IMG/VR virus record: IMGVR_UViG_3300050120_000238
Span: 1 to 26,024 of that record
From: a virus
Length of the DNA: 26,024 nucleotides
Direction: 5' to 3' (one strand)
In this document: positions 1 through 7,234 of the stretch, in pieces
Layout: every line of letters begins with the position of its first letter
Position numbering within the stretch: the stretch's first letter is position 1
Made by a program: the position numbers and the translations under genes
The notes under the pieces: model-generated
The model's input: only the letters and a program-made list of their open reading frames with translations
What the model was told of the DNA's origin: nothing
Databases searched by the model: none

Positions 1-164
1 TAACCAGCACCACACAATGCAGCGCGGGCTGTATAACGCGAAACGACTTGAGGCACAGGGACGGGCATTGTCGGTAACTGTTCAACGAATTTGGTGAATC
101 CCATATTAGGTTCTTCAAGTTCAGAGAAACCAAGTTTCACACCAGTTGGGTCTATATAGGGCAT
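1..164 (-). CDS. Small tail-fibre-associated protein, 5' part only (runs off window)
   Basis: Only the first 54 codons lie in the window; the 3' end is beyond base 1. The translation begins MPYIDPTGVKLGFSELEE and continues with a proline/valine-rich stretch and then VVSRYTARAALCGAG. That last pattern, an (S/T)R-x-x-A-R-AAL segment, is common in small phage proteins encoded just downstream of tail fibres, so a fibre-associated or chaperone-like role is inferred. The ATG at 164-162 follows the fibre stop codon (169-167) by 2 nt and has a GGAAG Shine-Dalgarno 7 nt upstream, located in the end of the fibre gene. It is therefore translationally linked to that fibre. The function is not established. 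Confidence 0.55.
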   Translation of the reverse strand, partial: MPYIDPTGVKLGFSELEEPNMGFTKFVEQLPTMPVPVPQVVSRYTARAALCGAG

Positions 165-166
165 AA

Positions 167-1501
167 TTAATCTTCCAAGAAATCGGTATAACCGCGACTT
201 ACCAAATAAAATCCGGTTGTTGAACCATCCAACGCCTGAGTACATCGAAGAGAAACCTGCGCAACCGTATTTGATAACGCTATAAAAGTGGAAGCGACAC
301 TGTATCCGGCCCCAATACCAAGAATGGGATAATCACCACCCGCTAATGCACCACTACTTACAGAATCCCCTCCAAAAATACTAAATCCAGAACCCTGGCC
401 CATGGCGGTTACCAACGCTGTGCCGTGAACTAAGCATCTAACACCAGTTGGACTTGACACATTAGCTATTTCGTTTGTGTTAGCGGGTATGCTTGCAAGT
501 CCATAATTTGATATACCCAGTAAATATTCTGTTAATGGGCCACGCTGTAGATATGGATAAATGTTATTTGAGACATCGGTTCTAAAAAATCCAACACGAC
601 GCCATTCGGTATAACCAGTCGGTCTATTACTCGCAACCGGATTAGTATCAAACCCAATATCTGTCACAGACGTTGCATCATTTCTGATGACAAATATATG
701 GTAGCCACTACTGGCTGTTCTAGCACCAGTAAATAATCCATTGTTTCCTGTTCCTGCCGTCCATGCGCCAGAAGTTTGAACAGTCTTAGTTATGACCGAA
801 CTTAGATAAATATCACAATTATCGGCATTAGAACGCCATGAAGCAGCATTTACCTTAATCTGGGTAACGGAAACCCATTCAGTGTGTCCACCACTATTAG
901 GTCGATATTTAGTCGGAAGATTATTTGCAGCATATCTACCCAAATAAAATTTCATTCGACCAAAATAAGGCGAAGCGTCAGGTACATAGATATCCCCAAC
1001 GTTGGTAAGGGGAATAGACGCGGCGGCAAACGATGGAACTAAATGGCTTTCGACCGAAGCAAAGGCTGCTTGAACATTCGTATTGGCAGTTAAAACTGAA
1101 CCACCTGTGGCCGTTACAGCAACATCACTGGATGCACCGCTTGTTGCCACGGGTTTTAATGTTGCGCTTAAAGTTGAAACGGCTGTAGAAATTGCGGTTG
1201 CCTGGGCCGTGGAAACAGGTTTATTAGCATCCGATGTATTCGTAACATTACCCAGACCGATCATGGTCGAAGTGATACCTGCTACGGTTCCGGTAAAGGT
1301 AGGCGAATTGAGATTAGCCTTTAGGGCTATTGCAGCGGCCTGGGCGGTCGAAACTGGCTTATTAATATCAGAAGTATTATCTACATTGCCTAGGCCGATT
1401 CCAGCGGGAGTAGGAGCAACGGCAGATGCTAGAATTTGGTCCAAAGATTGACTCGTTGGTCTGTGCCAAACCTGTGCCGTCGAAAGTATGACTAGGGACA
1501 T
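167..1501 (-). CDS. Tail-fibre-like structural protein with GLGNV repeats
   Basis: A 444-residue protein, probably a host-recognition fibre. The N-terminal ~120 residues contain two copies of a module beginning IGLGNV(D/T)NTSD and continuing NKPVSTAQA, separated by a segment with TFTGTVAGIT. Such repeats are typical of trimeric phage tail fibres and collar-type domains. The remaining ~300 residues are rich in Ser, Thr, Gly and Asn with no recognised enzyme motif, as expected for a beta-rich shaft and receptor-binding tip. There is no S74 chaperone motif at the C-terminus, so folding help may come from the small gene directly downstream (1-164). The start is ATG at 1501 with a weak AGAG Shine-Dalgarno. 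A CTAAATA late-promoter-like box lies 24 nt upstream. The repeat is shared with the fibres at 12875 and 15835. Which part of the virion it belongs to is not determinable here. Confidence 0.8.
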   Translation of the reverse strand: MSLVILSTAQVWHRPTSQSLDQILASAVAPTPAGIGLGNVDNTSDINKPVSTAQAAAIALKANLNSPTFTGTVAGITSTMIGLGNVTNTSDANKPVSTAQATAISTAVSTLSATLKPVATSGASSDVAVTATGGSVLTANTNVQAAFASVESHLVPSFAAASIPLTNVGDIYVPDASPYFGRMKFYLGRYAANNLPTKYRPNSGGHTEWVSVTQIKVNAASWRSNADNCDIYLSSVITKTVQTSGAWTAGTGNNGLFTGARTASSGYHIFVIRNDATSVTDIGFDTNPVASNRPTGYTEWRRVGFFRTDVSNNIYPYLQRGPLTEYLLGISNYGLASIPANTNEIANVSSPTGVRCLVHGTALVTAMGQGSGFSIFGGDSVSSGALAGGDYPILGIGAGYSVASTFIALSNTVAQVSLRCTQALDGSTTGFYLVSRGYTDFLED

Positions 1502-1524
1502 ATTTTACTCTTTAATTGTATTAT

Positions 1525-1532
1525 GTATTTAG
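1525..1532 (-). promoter_or_regulatory. Putative late promoter, left-facing half of divergent pair
   Basis: Read on the minus strand this is CTAAATAC, resembling the T4 late promoter (TATAAATA) recognised through gp55/gp33. It ends 24 nt before the fibre start at 1501. It forms an 8-bp perfect inverted repeat with 1540-1547. The motif recurs ahead of other virion genes in this window. The promoter role is inferred. Confidence 0.5.
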
Positions 1533-1539
1533 CCAGCGC

Positions 1540-1547
1540 CTAAATAC
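1540..1547 (+). promoter_or_regulatory. Putative late promoter, right-facing half of divergent pair
   Basis: CTAAATAC on the plus strand, 30 nt before the ATG at 1577, so a transcript starting about 6 nt downstream of the box would have a short leader holding the AAGG Shine-Dalgarno. Same core as the boxes at 12568, 14659 and 19159. The promoter role is inferred by analogy with T4 late promoters. Confidence 0.5.
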
Positions 1548-1576
1548 TTGAAATAAAACAATAAAAGGTTTTCCTA

Positions 1577-2707
1577 ATGTCCAATTCCTTTGGCTACAGA
1601 CCATACCAGTATACCAGTCAGAAGAATTCCAATATCTTCGTGAAAAAGAATTCTATTACTGCCACAAGTGACGGGCAGGATACTTATAACTTCGATTTCC
1701 CGATTATTGCAGGAAATACCCTGGTATTTTTCAATTCGGCGTTATTGGTTGAAGCAGAGTATCAGATTGTTACTCCAACCCAGATCAAATTAGTATTCAC
1801 CCCTCTGCCCGTTACTAGTGATACTATTACTGCTATTACGTTCCTAGAACGTGCCGGGGATAGTTTCACGCGTCGGAAACAGGATTATCCTATTACCGTT
1901 GGTGGTAATGATTTAGACACTACCTATGATTTTGACATTGAATTTACGTCATTTTACAAGAATGGTATCTATCTTCCGCCTACCGCATGGTCAAAAAGTG
2001 GAACCACGGTTCATTTTAGTGCTGCACTGATCAATGGCGATCTTGTTAGTTATGTGGAAGATGTTCCGGATACGGTAAGTAATTACACCCTGACATGGGA
2101 TCAAGTCACGGGAAAACCGGCTAATTTCACAGTCGATCCGTCAAATGTTCAAAATATTGCAAGCGCCTACCTTCAATCCCAACTACAAATCATTGGAACA
2201 GGGACCGGAGCGGATTATATTTATTATACAACTGGCGTAACGGTCAAGGCTCAATTAGATGCTTTGACTTCCAGTATTGTTACAAATCCTCCCATCGCCA
2301 AAGCTGGTGATACTGGCGTAGGAACGATTTCTGGTAATGAATGGCGTCTTTCGGCACCGGAACATTACTTCCGTTTTTACTACAATACAGCTTCAGATTG
2401 GGCTGGTGTTCGCCATACCGCAGATGATCGTACCGTATTTGCCCAGGGTGTAGGTAATCCAGTAGATACGTTTGCTATCATGTCAACCGATGTTTGGCAT
2501 AAAGCTTTGGGTAATTTCACTGATTATTTCTTCCCCAAGACCGGATTTCTCTACCTGGGAATTGGTTCCCATACCCTTTATGCTGGTGATGGTGGAGTAA
2601 ATGGTACAATCTTTACCCCACCTGGAATGGTCGGAAGTTGGAAAGTCATGGGGGCAACCAATAAGGGAACCCAATATATCACTACTCTAATCCTACGAGT
2701 CGCATGA
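1577..2707 (+). CDS. Tail-fibre/adhesin-like virion protein
   Basis: A 376-residue protein with no enzyme motif. Residues ~25-95 (TYNFDFPIIAGNTLVFFNS onward) and ~110-165 (TTYDFDIEFTSFYKNGIYL onward) look like two related beta-sandwich modules. This resembles the 'TFxFxFP...VFxNGxxL' modules at the N-termini of many phage fibres. A linker with VTGKPANFTVDPSNVQN follows, then a Gly/Tyr/Phe-rich C-terminal domain (~240-376) that could be a receptor-binding knob. AAGG lies 8 nt before the ATG. The stop overlaps the start of the next gene (ATGA), implying coupled expression. It diverges from the fibre at 167-1501, so the two probably form one host-range locus. The fibre assignment is by composition and context only. 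Confidence 0.6.
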   Translation: MSNSFGYRPYQYTSQKNSNIFVKKNSITATSDGQDTYNFDFPIIAGNTLVFFNSALLVEAEYQIVTPTQIKLVFTPLPVTSDTITAITFLERAGDSFTRRKQDYPITVGGNDLDTTYDFDIEFTSFYKNGIYLPPTAWSKSGTTVHFSAALINGDLVSYVEDVPDTVSNYTLTWDQVTGKPANFTVDPSNVQNIASAYLQSQLQIIGTGTGADYIYYTTGVTVKAQLDALTSSIVTNPPIAKAGDTGVGTISGNEWRLSAPEHYFRFYYNTASDWAGVRHTADDRTVFAQGVGNPVDTFAIMSTDVWHKALGNFTDYFFPKTGFLYLGIGSHTLYAGDGGVNGTIFTPPGMVGSWKVMGATNKGTQYITTLILRVA

Positions 2708-2907
2708 AATATATCAACGCAAAAAATCCGGTCTGGTTTAATCAGGACCGGAATGCTATTTTCCTGGAAGTCGAGTTTGATAATCCCCAACTTCCTGGAT
2801 ATATTCCATTTGTCGCAGACATAAACGATCCAGAACCCCATGGAAAAGAATTATTCCAGTTGGCTGTAGATGGATCGTTTGGACCTATTAAGGTATTTCA
2901 ACCTTAG
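2704..2907 (+). CDS. Small protein coupled to the preceding fibre
   Basis: A 67-residue acidic/aromatic protein beginning MKYINAKNPVWFNQDRNAI. It starts inside the stop of the 376-residue fibre-like gene (ATGA overlap at 2704-2707), so it is very probably translated by coupling. The family was not recognised. Small proteins in this position often serve as fibre chaperones or accessory tip proteins, but no sequence feature proves that. Its TAG stop (2905-2907) overlaps the TAA stop of the convergent gene on the other strand (2906-2904). Confidence 0.6.
   Translation: MKYINAKNPVWFNQDRNAIFLEVEFDNPQLPGYIPFVADINDPEPHGKELFQLAVDGSFGPIKVFQP
2889..2906. other. Hairpin at convergent gene ends
   Basis: TAAGGT (2889-2894) and ACCTTA (2901-2906) form a perfect 6-bp stem with a 6-nt loop, covering the last codons of the plus-strand gene and the stop of the minus-strand gene. 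There is no U-run on either side, so a terminator role is weak. Confidence 0.3.
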
Positions 2908-3044
2908 AAAATAAGGCTTTCGACATCCTCAAATTCGTCTTCCGCGAACCAATGACCATGTTCATCTTCCTCATCACTGAAGAATAGATCATTGTCCTGT
3001 TCGACCTGATCCAGGACGTTCAGATATTCATCAATCAGATTCAT
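2904..3044 (-). CDS. Small acidic protein of unknown function
   Basis: A 46-residue protein starting MNLIDEYLNVLDQVEQD, strongly acidic towards the C-terminus (EDEHGHWFAEDEFEDVESL). The ATG at 3044 is chosen over the longer open frame to 3131 because AAGGA lies about 8 nt upstream, and because the longer start would overlap the upstream gene by ~100 nt. It overlaps the upstream 73-residue gene by 14 nt. Acidic micro-proteins are common in the early regions of T4-type phages, but no function can be assigned. Confidence 0.6.
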   Translation of the reverse strand: MNLIDEYLNVLDQVEQDNDLFFSDEEDEHGHWFAEDEFEDVESLIF

Positions 3045-3252
3045 TTTCCATTTCCTTGGAAAGTTCAACAAAAAGCTTTTGAAAGGATTGTAAATCCTTA
3101 AACCAATCATCAGATAGGTCACCGGGGTCAAGAAACGATAGCCCTAGCTTAGACCCTTCAATTGTTGAATTGAGGGCTTTTCGCAAGGCAATCACTTCCA
3201 CCCAATCCAGGTAAACAATCTTACCTAGATTACCGTTGTTTTTGGAATTCAT
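3031..3252 (-). CDS. Small hypothetical protein
   Basis: A 73-residue protein (MNSKNNGNLGKIVYLDWVEV...) with no recognised family. The predicted secondary structure is mostly helical: residues ~15-32 and ~48-70 look like amphipathic helices. The ATG at 3252 follows the stop of the upstream gene (TGA, 3262-3260) by 7 nt. GGTG, part of that stop region, is the likely ribosome-binding site, and the start codon is embedded in the recurring ATTGAAAAATG element. It is part of the minus-strand run of small genes downstream of the replication cassette. Confidence 0.6.
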   Translation of the reverse strand: MNSKNNGNLGKIVYLDWVEVIALRKALNSTIEGSKLGLSFLDPGDLSDDWFKDLQSFQKLFVELSKEMENESD

Positions 3253-3259
3253 TTTTCAA

Positions 3260-3568
3260 TCACCAAACATAGAAATTGGGGACATCGAAGGATGCAATCG
3301 CAGGACTTCCAATCCGGTTCAATCGAACAAATGCGCGGGAAGGATAGGGAATATAACCTATCTCTTGTGAAATCCCTGAATTGACACCACCCGGTTCAAA
3401 ACTCTTGGCGTAGATATGAACGTATTTCTTAACGTTCGCATCGGTAGGTTTACCGTGACGCTTATATTCCCAAATCATCACCACAGGCACATGTGCAATC
3501 GAATTATCCTTCCTGACTCTTGGTTCGATAACTTCAATCACGTACTTTGGAGTAGAGGAACGACCCAT
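3260..3568 (-). CDS. Hypothetical phage protein
   Basis: A 102-residue protein beginning MGRSSTPKYVIEVIEPRVRK, basic in the first half, with many Val/Ile/Tyr residues suggesting a small beta-rich fold. The open frame extends to a TTG at 3589, but the ATG at 3568 is preferred because a TGGAAAA purine tract precedes it and the extension overlaps the repeat element. It lies just downstream of the minus-strand terminator at 3613-3633, so it is probably first in its own transcript. The function is unknown. Confidence 0.6.
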   Translation of the reverse strand: MGRSSTPKYVIEVIEPRVRKDNSIAHVPVVMIWEYKRHGKPTDANVKKYVHIYAKSFEPGGVNSGISQEIGYIPYPSRAFVRLNRIGSPAIASFDVPNFYVW

Positions 3569-3612
3569 TTGTTTTCCAGTATTTTTCAATCAATAGACAA
3601 ATTCTAGACGAT

Positions 3613-3633
3613 AAAAAAGGGCTTGTAAAGCCC
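3613..3633 (-). terminator. Rho-independent terminator for the minus-strand replication block
   Basis: Read on the minus strand: GGGCTT, loop TAC, AAGCCC, then six T residues. It lies 24 nt after the stop of the small gene at 3657-3827 and would end the transcript that carries 45-44-62-regA-thyX. Confidence 0.8.
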
Positions 3634-3656
3634 TAATTGAAAAATATTTTGATGAA

Positions 3657-3827
3657 TCAATCGCTATTTGCTACTGACAGAAGCATAGTTGCCACAATGA
3701 TAGCTTCCTCTTTTGTAAAGACATACCCATCAAAAAATGCATTTTCCTGTGAAAGGTCAAGATGAATCAGACCAATATCCTTATAAGCGGATATTTCAAT
3801 TTTATCAAACTGTCTAGTAATTTTCAT
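3657..3827 (-). CDS. Small hypothetical protein downstream of thyX
   Basis: A 56-residue gene, beginning MKITRQFDKIEISAYKDIGL and ending LSVANSD. GGAG lies 7 nt before the ATG, at the end of thyX, and the thyX TAA stop (3833-3831) is 3 nt upstream of the ATG, so the two are probably co-translated. An alternative ATG 4 nt further upstream stops after five codons. The C-terminal half (TKEEAIIVATMLLSVA) may form an amphipathic helix. No family was recognised. It is the last gene before the terminator at 3613-3633. Confidence 0.65.
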   Translation of the reverse strand: MKITRQFDKIEISAYKDIGLIHLDLSQENAFFDGYVFTKEEAIIVATMLLSVANSD

Positions 3828-3830
3828 TCA

Positions 3831-4664
3831 TTATCTCCAAAATATGTCTCTTTCTTCCAACAATGAACGAAATTGTAGGAAACCTTTAAAGTTCTTGGAC
3901 CATTCGTCCAGATTCATCAATCCTTTAGCTTGGTGTTCGGCAGGGCTGGCATGCAAAGGGCGACTGCCTACAAGACGGGCATAGAGTTTCAAATCCTTTT
4001 CCACTACAGGTTCTGACCCATCGTGGTTCAGGAATGACACGCGAGCACATCGGGCAACGGAACATTCAATCTGCTGTTCCACAGACAAAATTCCCTTTTC
4101 ATAGTCAGTAATGTAAGGCAAATGCCATTCATCACGGGCTAATTGAGTCGCCACTGAATTTTTCAATGCCGTCTTCATCATCCTGGCAAGATAACGAATT
4201 TCAGGTTGTGCGTCAGGATGGTCCCGTAAATTGAACCAATTATCCCATTCCGTTGCTGTGACAATGGTATTCATGAACTGATAGGGTTCAGTCACACGAT
4301 TGACAATCTGCTTATGGGCACCCCGTTCACACATCATTTCAGCAATATGGCAAGCATTCTTGGCTGATAGAATCCAAAGTCTTTGGACTTCATCTAACTC
4401 TTGGCCTTCCAGGAAAGACTTAGCCTGCATTCCAGGTTCATTCTTTCCCCATTCTACAAACGTAGCTGGATAGGCTCGAATTTGTTCCAGAAACTTATTG
4501 ACTGGAATGGCTCGGCTTGAGGATGCATTTCGTGAGAAAACTCTGTGCGTCATCAATTCGGCATGAATAAATCGTGGATAACGTAACTGAAAGGTTACAA
4601 TTTCACCACCATGTTCTGCCACTGAATGAGCAACTATCTTTACCTGCATACCAAAATCTAACAT
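3831..4664 (-). CDS. thyX: FAD-dependent thymidylate synthase (ThyX)
   Basis: A 277-residue enzyme that methylates dUMP to dTMP using methylenetetrahydrofolate and reduced FAD, supplying dTTP for phage DNA synthesis in the host cytoplasm. The signature is THRVFSRNASSSR (residues 39-51), a clear version of the ThyX motif (R/T)HRxxSxNxxSxR that binds dUMP and flavin. The C-terminal LHASPAEHQA segment, followed by NFKGFLQFR, matches the phage/bacterial ThyX subgroup. The ATG at 4664 is preceded by GGGAAA in the end of regA. The second Met (residue 6) lacks a ribosome-binding site. It follows regA by 3 nt. T4 itself uses the unrelated ThyA-type td gene, so this phage carries the alternative enzyme. 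Identification is confident. Confidence 0.92.
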   Translation of the reverse strand: MLDFGMQVKIVAHSVAEHGGEIVTFQLRYPRFIHAELMTHRVFSRNASSSRAIPVNKFLEQIRAYPATFVEWGKNEPGMQAKSFLEGQELDEVQRLWILSAKNACHIAEMMCERGAHKQIVNRVTEPYQFMNTIVTATEWDNWFNLRDHPDAQPEIRYLARMMKTALKNSVATQLARDEWHLPYITDYEKGILSVEQQIECSVARCARVSFLNHDGSEPVVEKDLKLYARLVGSRPLHASPAEHQAKGLMNLDEWSKNFKGFLQFRSLLEERDIFWR

Positions 4665-4667
4665 TTT

Positions 4668-5108
4668 TCAATTATTTCCCAATTTATATTTTGCTTTCAA
4701 TACCCATTGACTTTTCTGGTTATAGGGAACTATCATGGTGTTACCTAAACCTGCCATCGGATCGTCTATCATGGATGGGTCCACGATGGCACATAGACCC
4801 CATTCTTCTAATAGACTGATAATCTTGTTCTGACGGGCGATGTCACCCCGCGTCAGGTTATTGTCTCGACCGTCTAGGACAAACAGTGTCTTAAAGTGCA
4901 GGATGTAATACCGACTACGTTTTTGTAGGATATGGCAGGTTTGAAATAGAACTTTATCTTCAAATTTGCTGGCTATTCCAATTCGAGTCAGGGTTTCTCT
5001 TATCTTTAGGAAACTATCTTCTTTAGGATCGGGCAATTGAATCTCGACCAGCATAGGGATAATATCATCCCTTTGTCCATGCCAGTCTACAATATCAACG
5101 GATTTCAT
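4668..5108 (-). CDS. regA: RegA translational repressor
   Basis: A homologue of T4 RegA, an RNA-binding protein that blocks translation of many early phage mRNAs at their initiation regions. The diagnostic block FLKIRETLTRIGIAS, then KVLFQTCHILQKRSRYYILHFK, aligns with T4 RegA from near its N-terminus, and the C-terminal WVLKAKYKLGN matches its end. It follows gp62, as in T4. The start is uncertain. ATG 5108 (146 residues) has GAGG 11 nt upstream and directly follows the gp62 stop. ATG 5054 (128 residues) is nearer the 122 residues of T4 RegA and aligns with its first Met. The longer frame to 5141 uses GTG inside gp62 and is unlikely. A 6-bp inverted repeat at 5055-5072 lies immediately before the inner ATG and may be a control site. 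Confidence 0.9.
   Translation of the reverse strand: MKSVDIVDWHGQRDDIIPMLVEIQLPDPKEDSFLKIRETLTRIGIASKFEDKVLFQTCHILQKRSRYYILHFKTLFVLDGRDNNLTRGDIARQNKIISLLEEWGLCAIVDPSMIDDPMAGLGNTMIVPYNQKSQWVLKAKYKLGNN
5055..5072 (-). promoter_or_regulatory. Hairpin at the inner start of regA
   Basis: On the minus strand AGGGAT, loop GATATT, ATCCCT, immediately followed by the ATG at 5054. The 5' arm contains the only Shine-Dalgarno-like sequence (AAAGGGA) for that ATG, so folding would hide it. Autoregulation of regA is known in T4, but the link to this hairpin is inference. Confidence 0.35.
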
Positions 5109-5121
5109 TATTCTTATTACC

Positions 5122-5517
5122 TCATTTATACACGTCTCCACCCATAAGTTTTTCTATTCGCTTATATTGATCATCCGTCAAGAGGGAAAGGTAATCTTCC
5201 GCACGGTCCCTTGAGACTGAATAATACTTTTGAATGATATCTAATCGGGCTTCAAACTTTTTATCAATGTCACCCTTTTTGATCCATTTACCATATCGCT
5301 TGGCCTTTCGGATTGAAAAGCTTAAGAAATCGTATTGCATTCTAGGTGTCAGATTACTTAATCGATTCATTTCAGAGGCAAAAAGGATACAATCCAAGTT
5401 GTTTGAAAGTCCCCGATTTACGATGAATGGAATATATTCGCCTTCCAATCCCTCTTGCATTAGATCGGTTTTGGTGTAGGTAATGGATTCAACCCATTGA
5501 TATGGTGCAATGGTCAT
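5122..5517 (-). CDS. 62: Sliding-clamp loader small subunit (gp62-like)
   Basis: A 131-residue protein equivalent to T4 gp62, the single non-ATPase subunit of the 4:1 gp44/gp62 clamp loader that places gp45 on primer-template DNA. T4 gp62 is 187 residues; this shorter form matches the far-T4 type. It reads ESITYTKTDLM, then YIPFIVNRGLSNNLDCILFASEMN, and contains the RKAKRYGKWIKKGD segment shared with T4 (RGKRYGKWAK). The ATG at 5517 comes 2 nt after the gp44 stop, with AAGGGG from the end of gene 44 as the Shine-Dalgarno, so 44 and 62 are tightly coupled, which fits the fixed stoichiometry. Confidence 0.88.
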   Translation of the reverse strand: MTIAPYQWVESITYTKTDLMQEGLEGEYIPFIVNRGLSNNLDCILFASEMNRLSNLTPRMQYDFLSFSIRKAKRYGKWIKKGDIDKKFEARLDIIQKYYSVSRDRAEDYLSLLTDDQYKRIEKLMGGDVYK

Positions 5518-5519
5518 AC

Positions 5520-6470
5520 TTACCCCTTGAATTGAACGTCCATCATAATCTTAGTACATAGCTGCGCGGCATGCAGAAACATATCCGGCACCACGGTATG
5601 AACCTTTTGTTCTTCCCCAAGGATCAAGATCAATTGAGGAAGTGACTGGGTTTCAATTACCGACTTCATGGATTCATAAAGCAGGCCATAAAAATCATCC
5701 GTCAACCCATTTTCATTGTCCCGGCACCATTGAAGAATCTTAGTAAATTCCTTCTTTTTCATCATTTCAACCAGATTTTCCACCCCATAGGTGTCAATCT
5801 GCTTTAATACCCCTTCATCAATCGGTCCATTTCTGGAACAATCCTGAAGGACTTGAAGCAATTTCCGATTATCTGGACTATAGGTTTGTACCAATTCGGC
5901 CAGCACCGCAGGCTTGAACACAACCCCTTCATGAGTCAGGATGTCAAAAGCACGCTGAAACATGAACGCGGACACGGCAAGCTGATCCGATTCCGAGAAA
6001 ATGAAATCCACTTCCATGCACCGCGAACGGATCGGTTCAATGATTTTAGCTTTGGAATTGGTTGTCAAGATAAATCGACAGTTCTTGGCAACGTCTTCGA
6101 TTACACCTTTTAGAGCTTCCTGGGCCTGGGCAGACAACCGTTCGCATTCGTCCAGGACGATTACTTTATGGTTACCTGTCAGGCTTACGGTGGTGGCATA
6201 ATCGATGATTGTAGTTCGAATGTCTACAACGGAATTCGTTACGGACCCATTAATAAAAAGGGGACGAATACCCAGGTCATTACAGATTGCCCGCGCCAGG
6301 GTGGTTTTACCCGTGCCTGGGGAAGGGCTGTAGAACATCAGGTTAGGAATTTGACCTTCGCTCAAATAGGCTTTAATCCTACCCTTGATGGTCTGGGGGA
6401 TGATGACATTTTCAACAGTCTGGGGACGATATTTTTCGACCCAGACATATTGGTCCTTAACTACTTCCAT
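5520..6470 (-). CDS. 44: Sliding-clamp loader ATPase subunit (gp44)
   Basis: A 316-residue AAA+ ATPase, the four-copy motor of the T4-type clamp loader, which opens and loads gp45 in an ATP-dependent way. The Walker A region is SPSPGTGKTT (residues 48-57), nearly identical to T4. Walker B is VIVLDECERL (~103-112, DEC in place of the usual DEA/DEF). The sensor region is ILTTNSKAKI, and the SRC arginine-finger motif is at 149-151. T4 gp44 is 319 residues. The ATG at 6470 is chosen over the TTG at 6476 because GAGG sits 9 nt upstream. It lies between 45 and 62 as in T4. Confidence 0.95.
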   Translation of the reverse strand: MEVVKDQYVWVEKYRPQTVENVIIPQTIKGRIKAYLSEGQIPNLMFYSPSPGTGKTTLARAICNDLGIRPLFINGSVTNSVVDIRTTIIDYATTVSLTGNHKVIVLDECERLSAQAQEALKGVIEDVAKNCRFILTTNSKAKIIEPIRSRCMEVDFIFSESDQLAVSAFMFQRAFDILTHEGVVFKPAVLAELVQTYSPDNRKLLQVLQDCSRNGPIDEGVLKQIDTYGVENLVEMMKKKEFTKILQWCRDNENGLTDDFYGLLYESMKSVIETQSLPQLILILGEEQKVHTVVPDMFLHAAQLCTKIMMDVQFKG

Positions 6471-6506
6471 TATCAATTACCTCAAAATATAAATGAAACA
6501 AATTTT

Positions 6507-7181
6507 TTATTGCTTTTCCAATCCAATGAAGTAAACAATATCACGGGTTTTGTGTTGAAACTTGGTCACGCCCGCTGCACTGATTTCCAATTGATAGTCA
6601 CCAGGGATAAGGTTAACATTCTGGACTTTCAGATTATACTCGGCATTGTCGGCCTGAACCGTGCCCAAATCATCGGAATAATCGTTTGACGTGTCATTGT
6701 TTGGCGTCGTGGCAATGATAAACGCATTGTTATCGACAACCCGCAAGGTCATCAAAGTATGCCCTAAAGCCGATGCCGCACGTCTGAAGCTGTCTAGAAC
6801 TGAGTCAGATAGTTCAACATTCAATTCAACTGACGGCAAATTCAGGACTTTATCAGGATGGGTAACAAAGGTTTGTTCAGTAAAGAAGTAGTTGATGACG
6901 CTCTTTTCCGAGCGAATTTGAACCTTTTTATCATCCTCAAACACCAATTCTGCATCCTTCATGTTAGGAAGGTTCAGAACTGACAAGAATTTGGGTAGTT
7001 CATAGATTGCAAAATCCTGGGGAATTACTTCCTGAATTTGCGCTGAAGCTGCCACAGAGCCAGTATTATTGATTGTTCTTAGCTCAGAACCGGCCTTGAA
7101 TTTAAGACTGTTATTAATGGTAGCGAAGTTTTTAAGGATATCGATTGTATCCTGGGAAAGACGAATTGCAGTAGCTGGCAT
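6507..7181 (-). CDS. 45: Sliding clamp (gp45)
   Basis: A 224-residue protein (T4 gp45 is 228), the trimeric ring that tethers the phage DNA polymerase and, in T4, also activates late transcription through gp33/gp55. The N-terminal block LSQDTIDILKNFATINNSLKFKAGS matches the T4 LSKDT...LLKNFATINS...LKSGQ block, and DFAIYELPKFLSVLNL matches DVAIYDLNGFLGILSL. PGDYQLEISAAGVTKFQ near the C-terminus matches the T4 PGNYKL region. AAGG is 8 nt before the ATG. A sigma70-like promoter with the TTGAAAAAT element lies at 7235-7263. The late-promoter-like boxes elsewhere in the window are consistent with a gp45-dependent late transcription system. Confidence 0.93.
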   Translation of the reverse strand: MPATAIRLSQDTIDILKNFATINNSLKFKAGSELRTINNTGSVAASAQIQEVIPQDFAIYELPKFLSVLNLPNMKDAELVFEDDKKVQIRSEKSVINYFFTEQTFVTHPDKVLNLPSVELNVELSDSVLDSFRRAASALGHTLMTLRVVDNNAFIIATTPNNDTSNDYSDDLGTVQADNAEYNLKVQNVNLIPGDYQLEISAAGVTKFQHKTRDIVYFIGLEKQ

Positions 7182-7234
7182 ATATTTACCTTATCAAATA
7201 ATGTTAAAAATGAACGTACAGGTGAATTTTACTC

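Noticed and set aside
1083-1451. 122-residue plus-strand open frame with repeated AWAVETGLL segments
   Set aside because: It is the reverse strand of the repeat region in the fibre gene 167-1501; the repetition only mirrors the GLGNV modules.
3569-3589. Upstream TTG start for the 102-residue gene
   Set aside because: TTG within the TTGAAAAAT repeat; the ATG at 3568 has a better context.
5109-5141. GTG start extending regA into gp62
   Set aside because: It would add 11 residues not found in RegA, with no ribosome-binding site at the right distance.
6168-6689. 173-residue plus-strand open frame
   Set aside because: It is antisense to the well-supported gp44 and gp45 genes.
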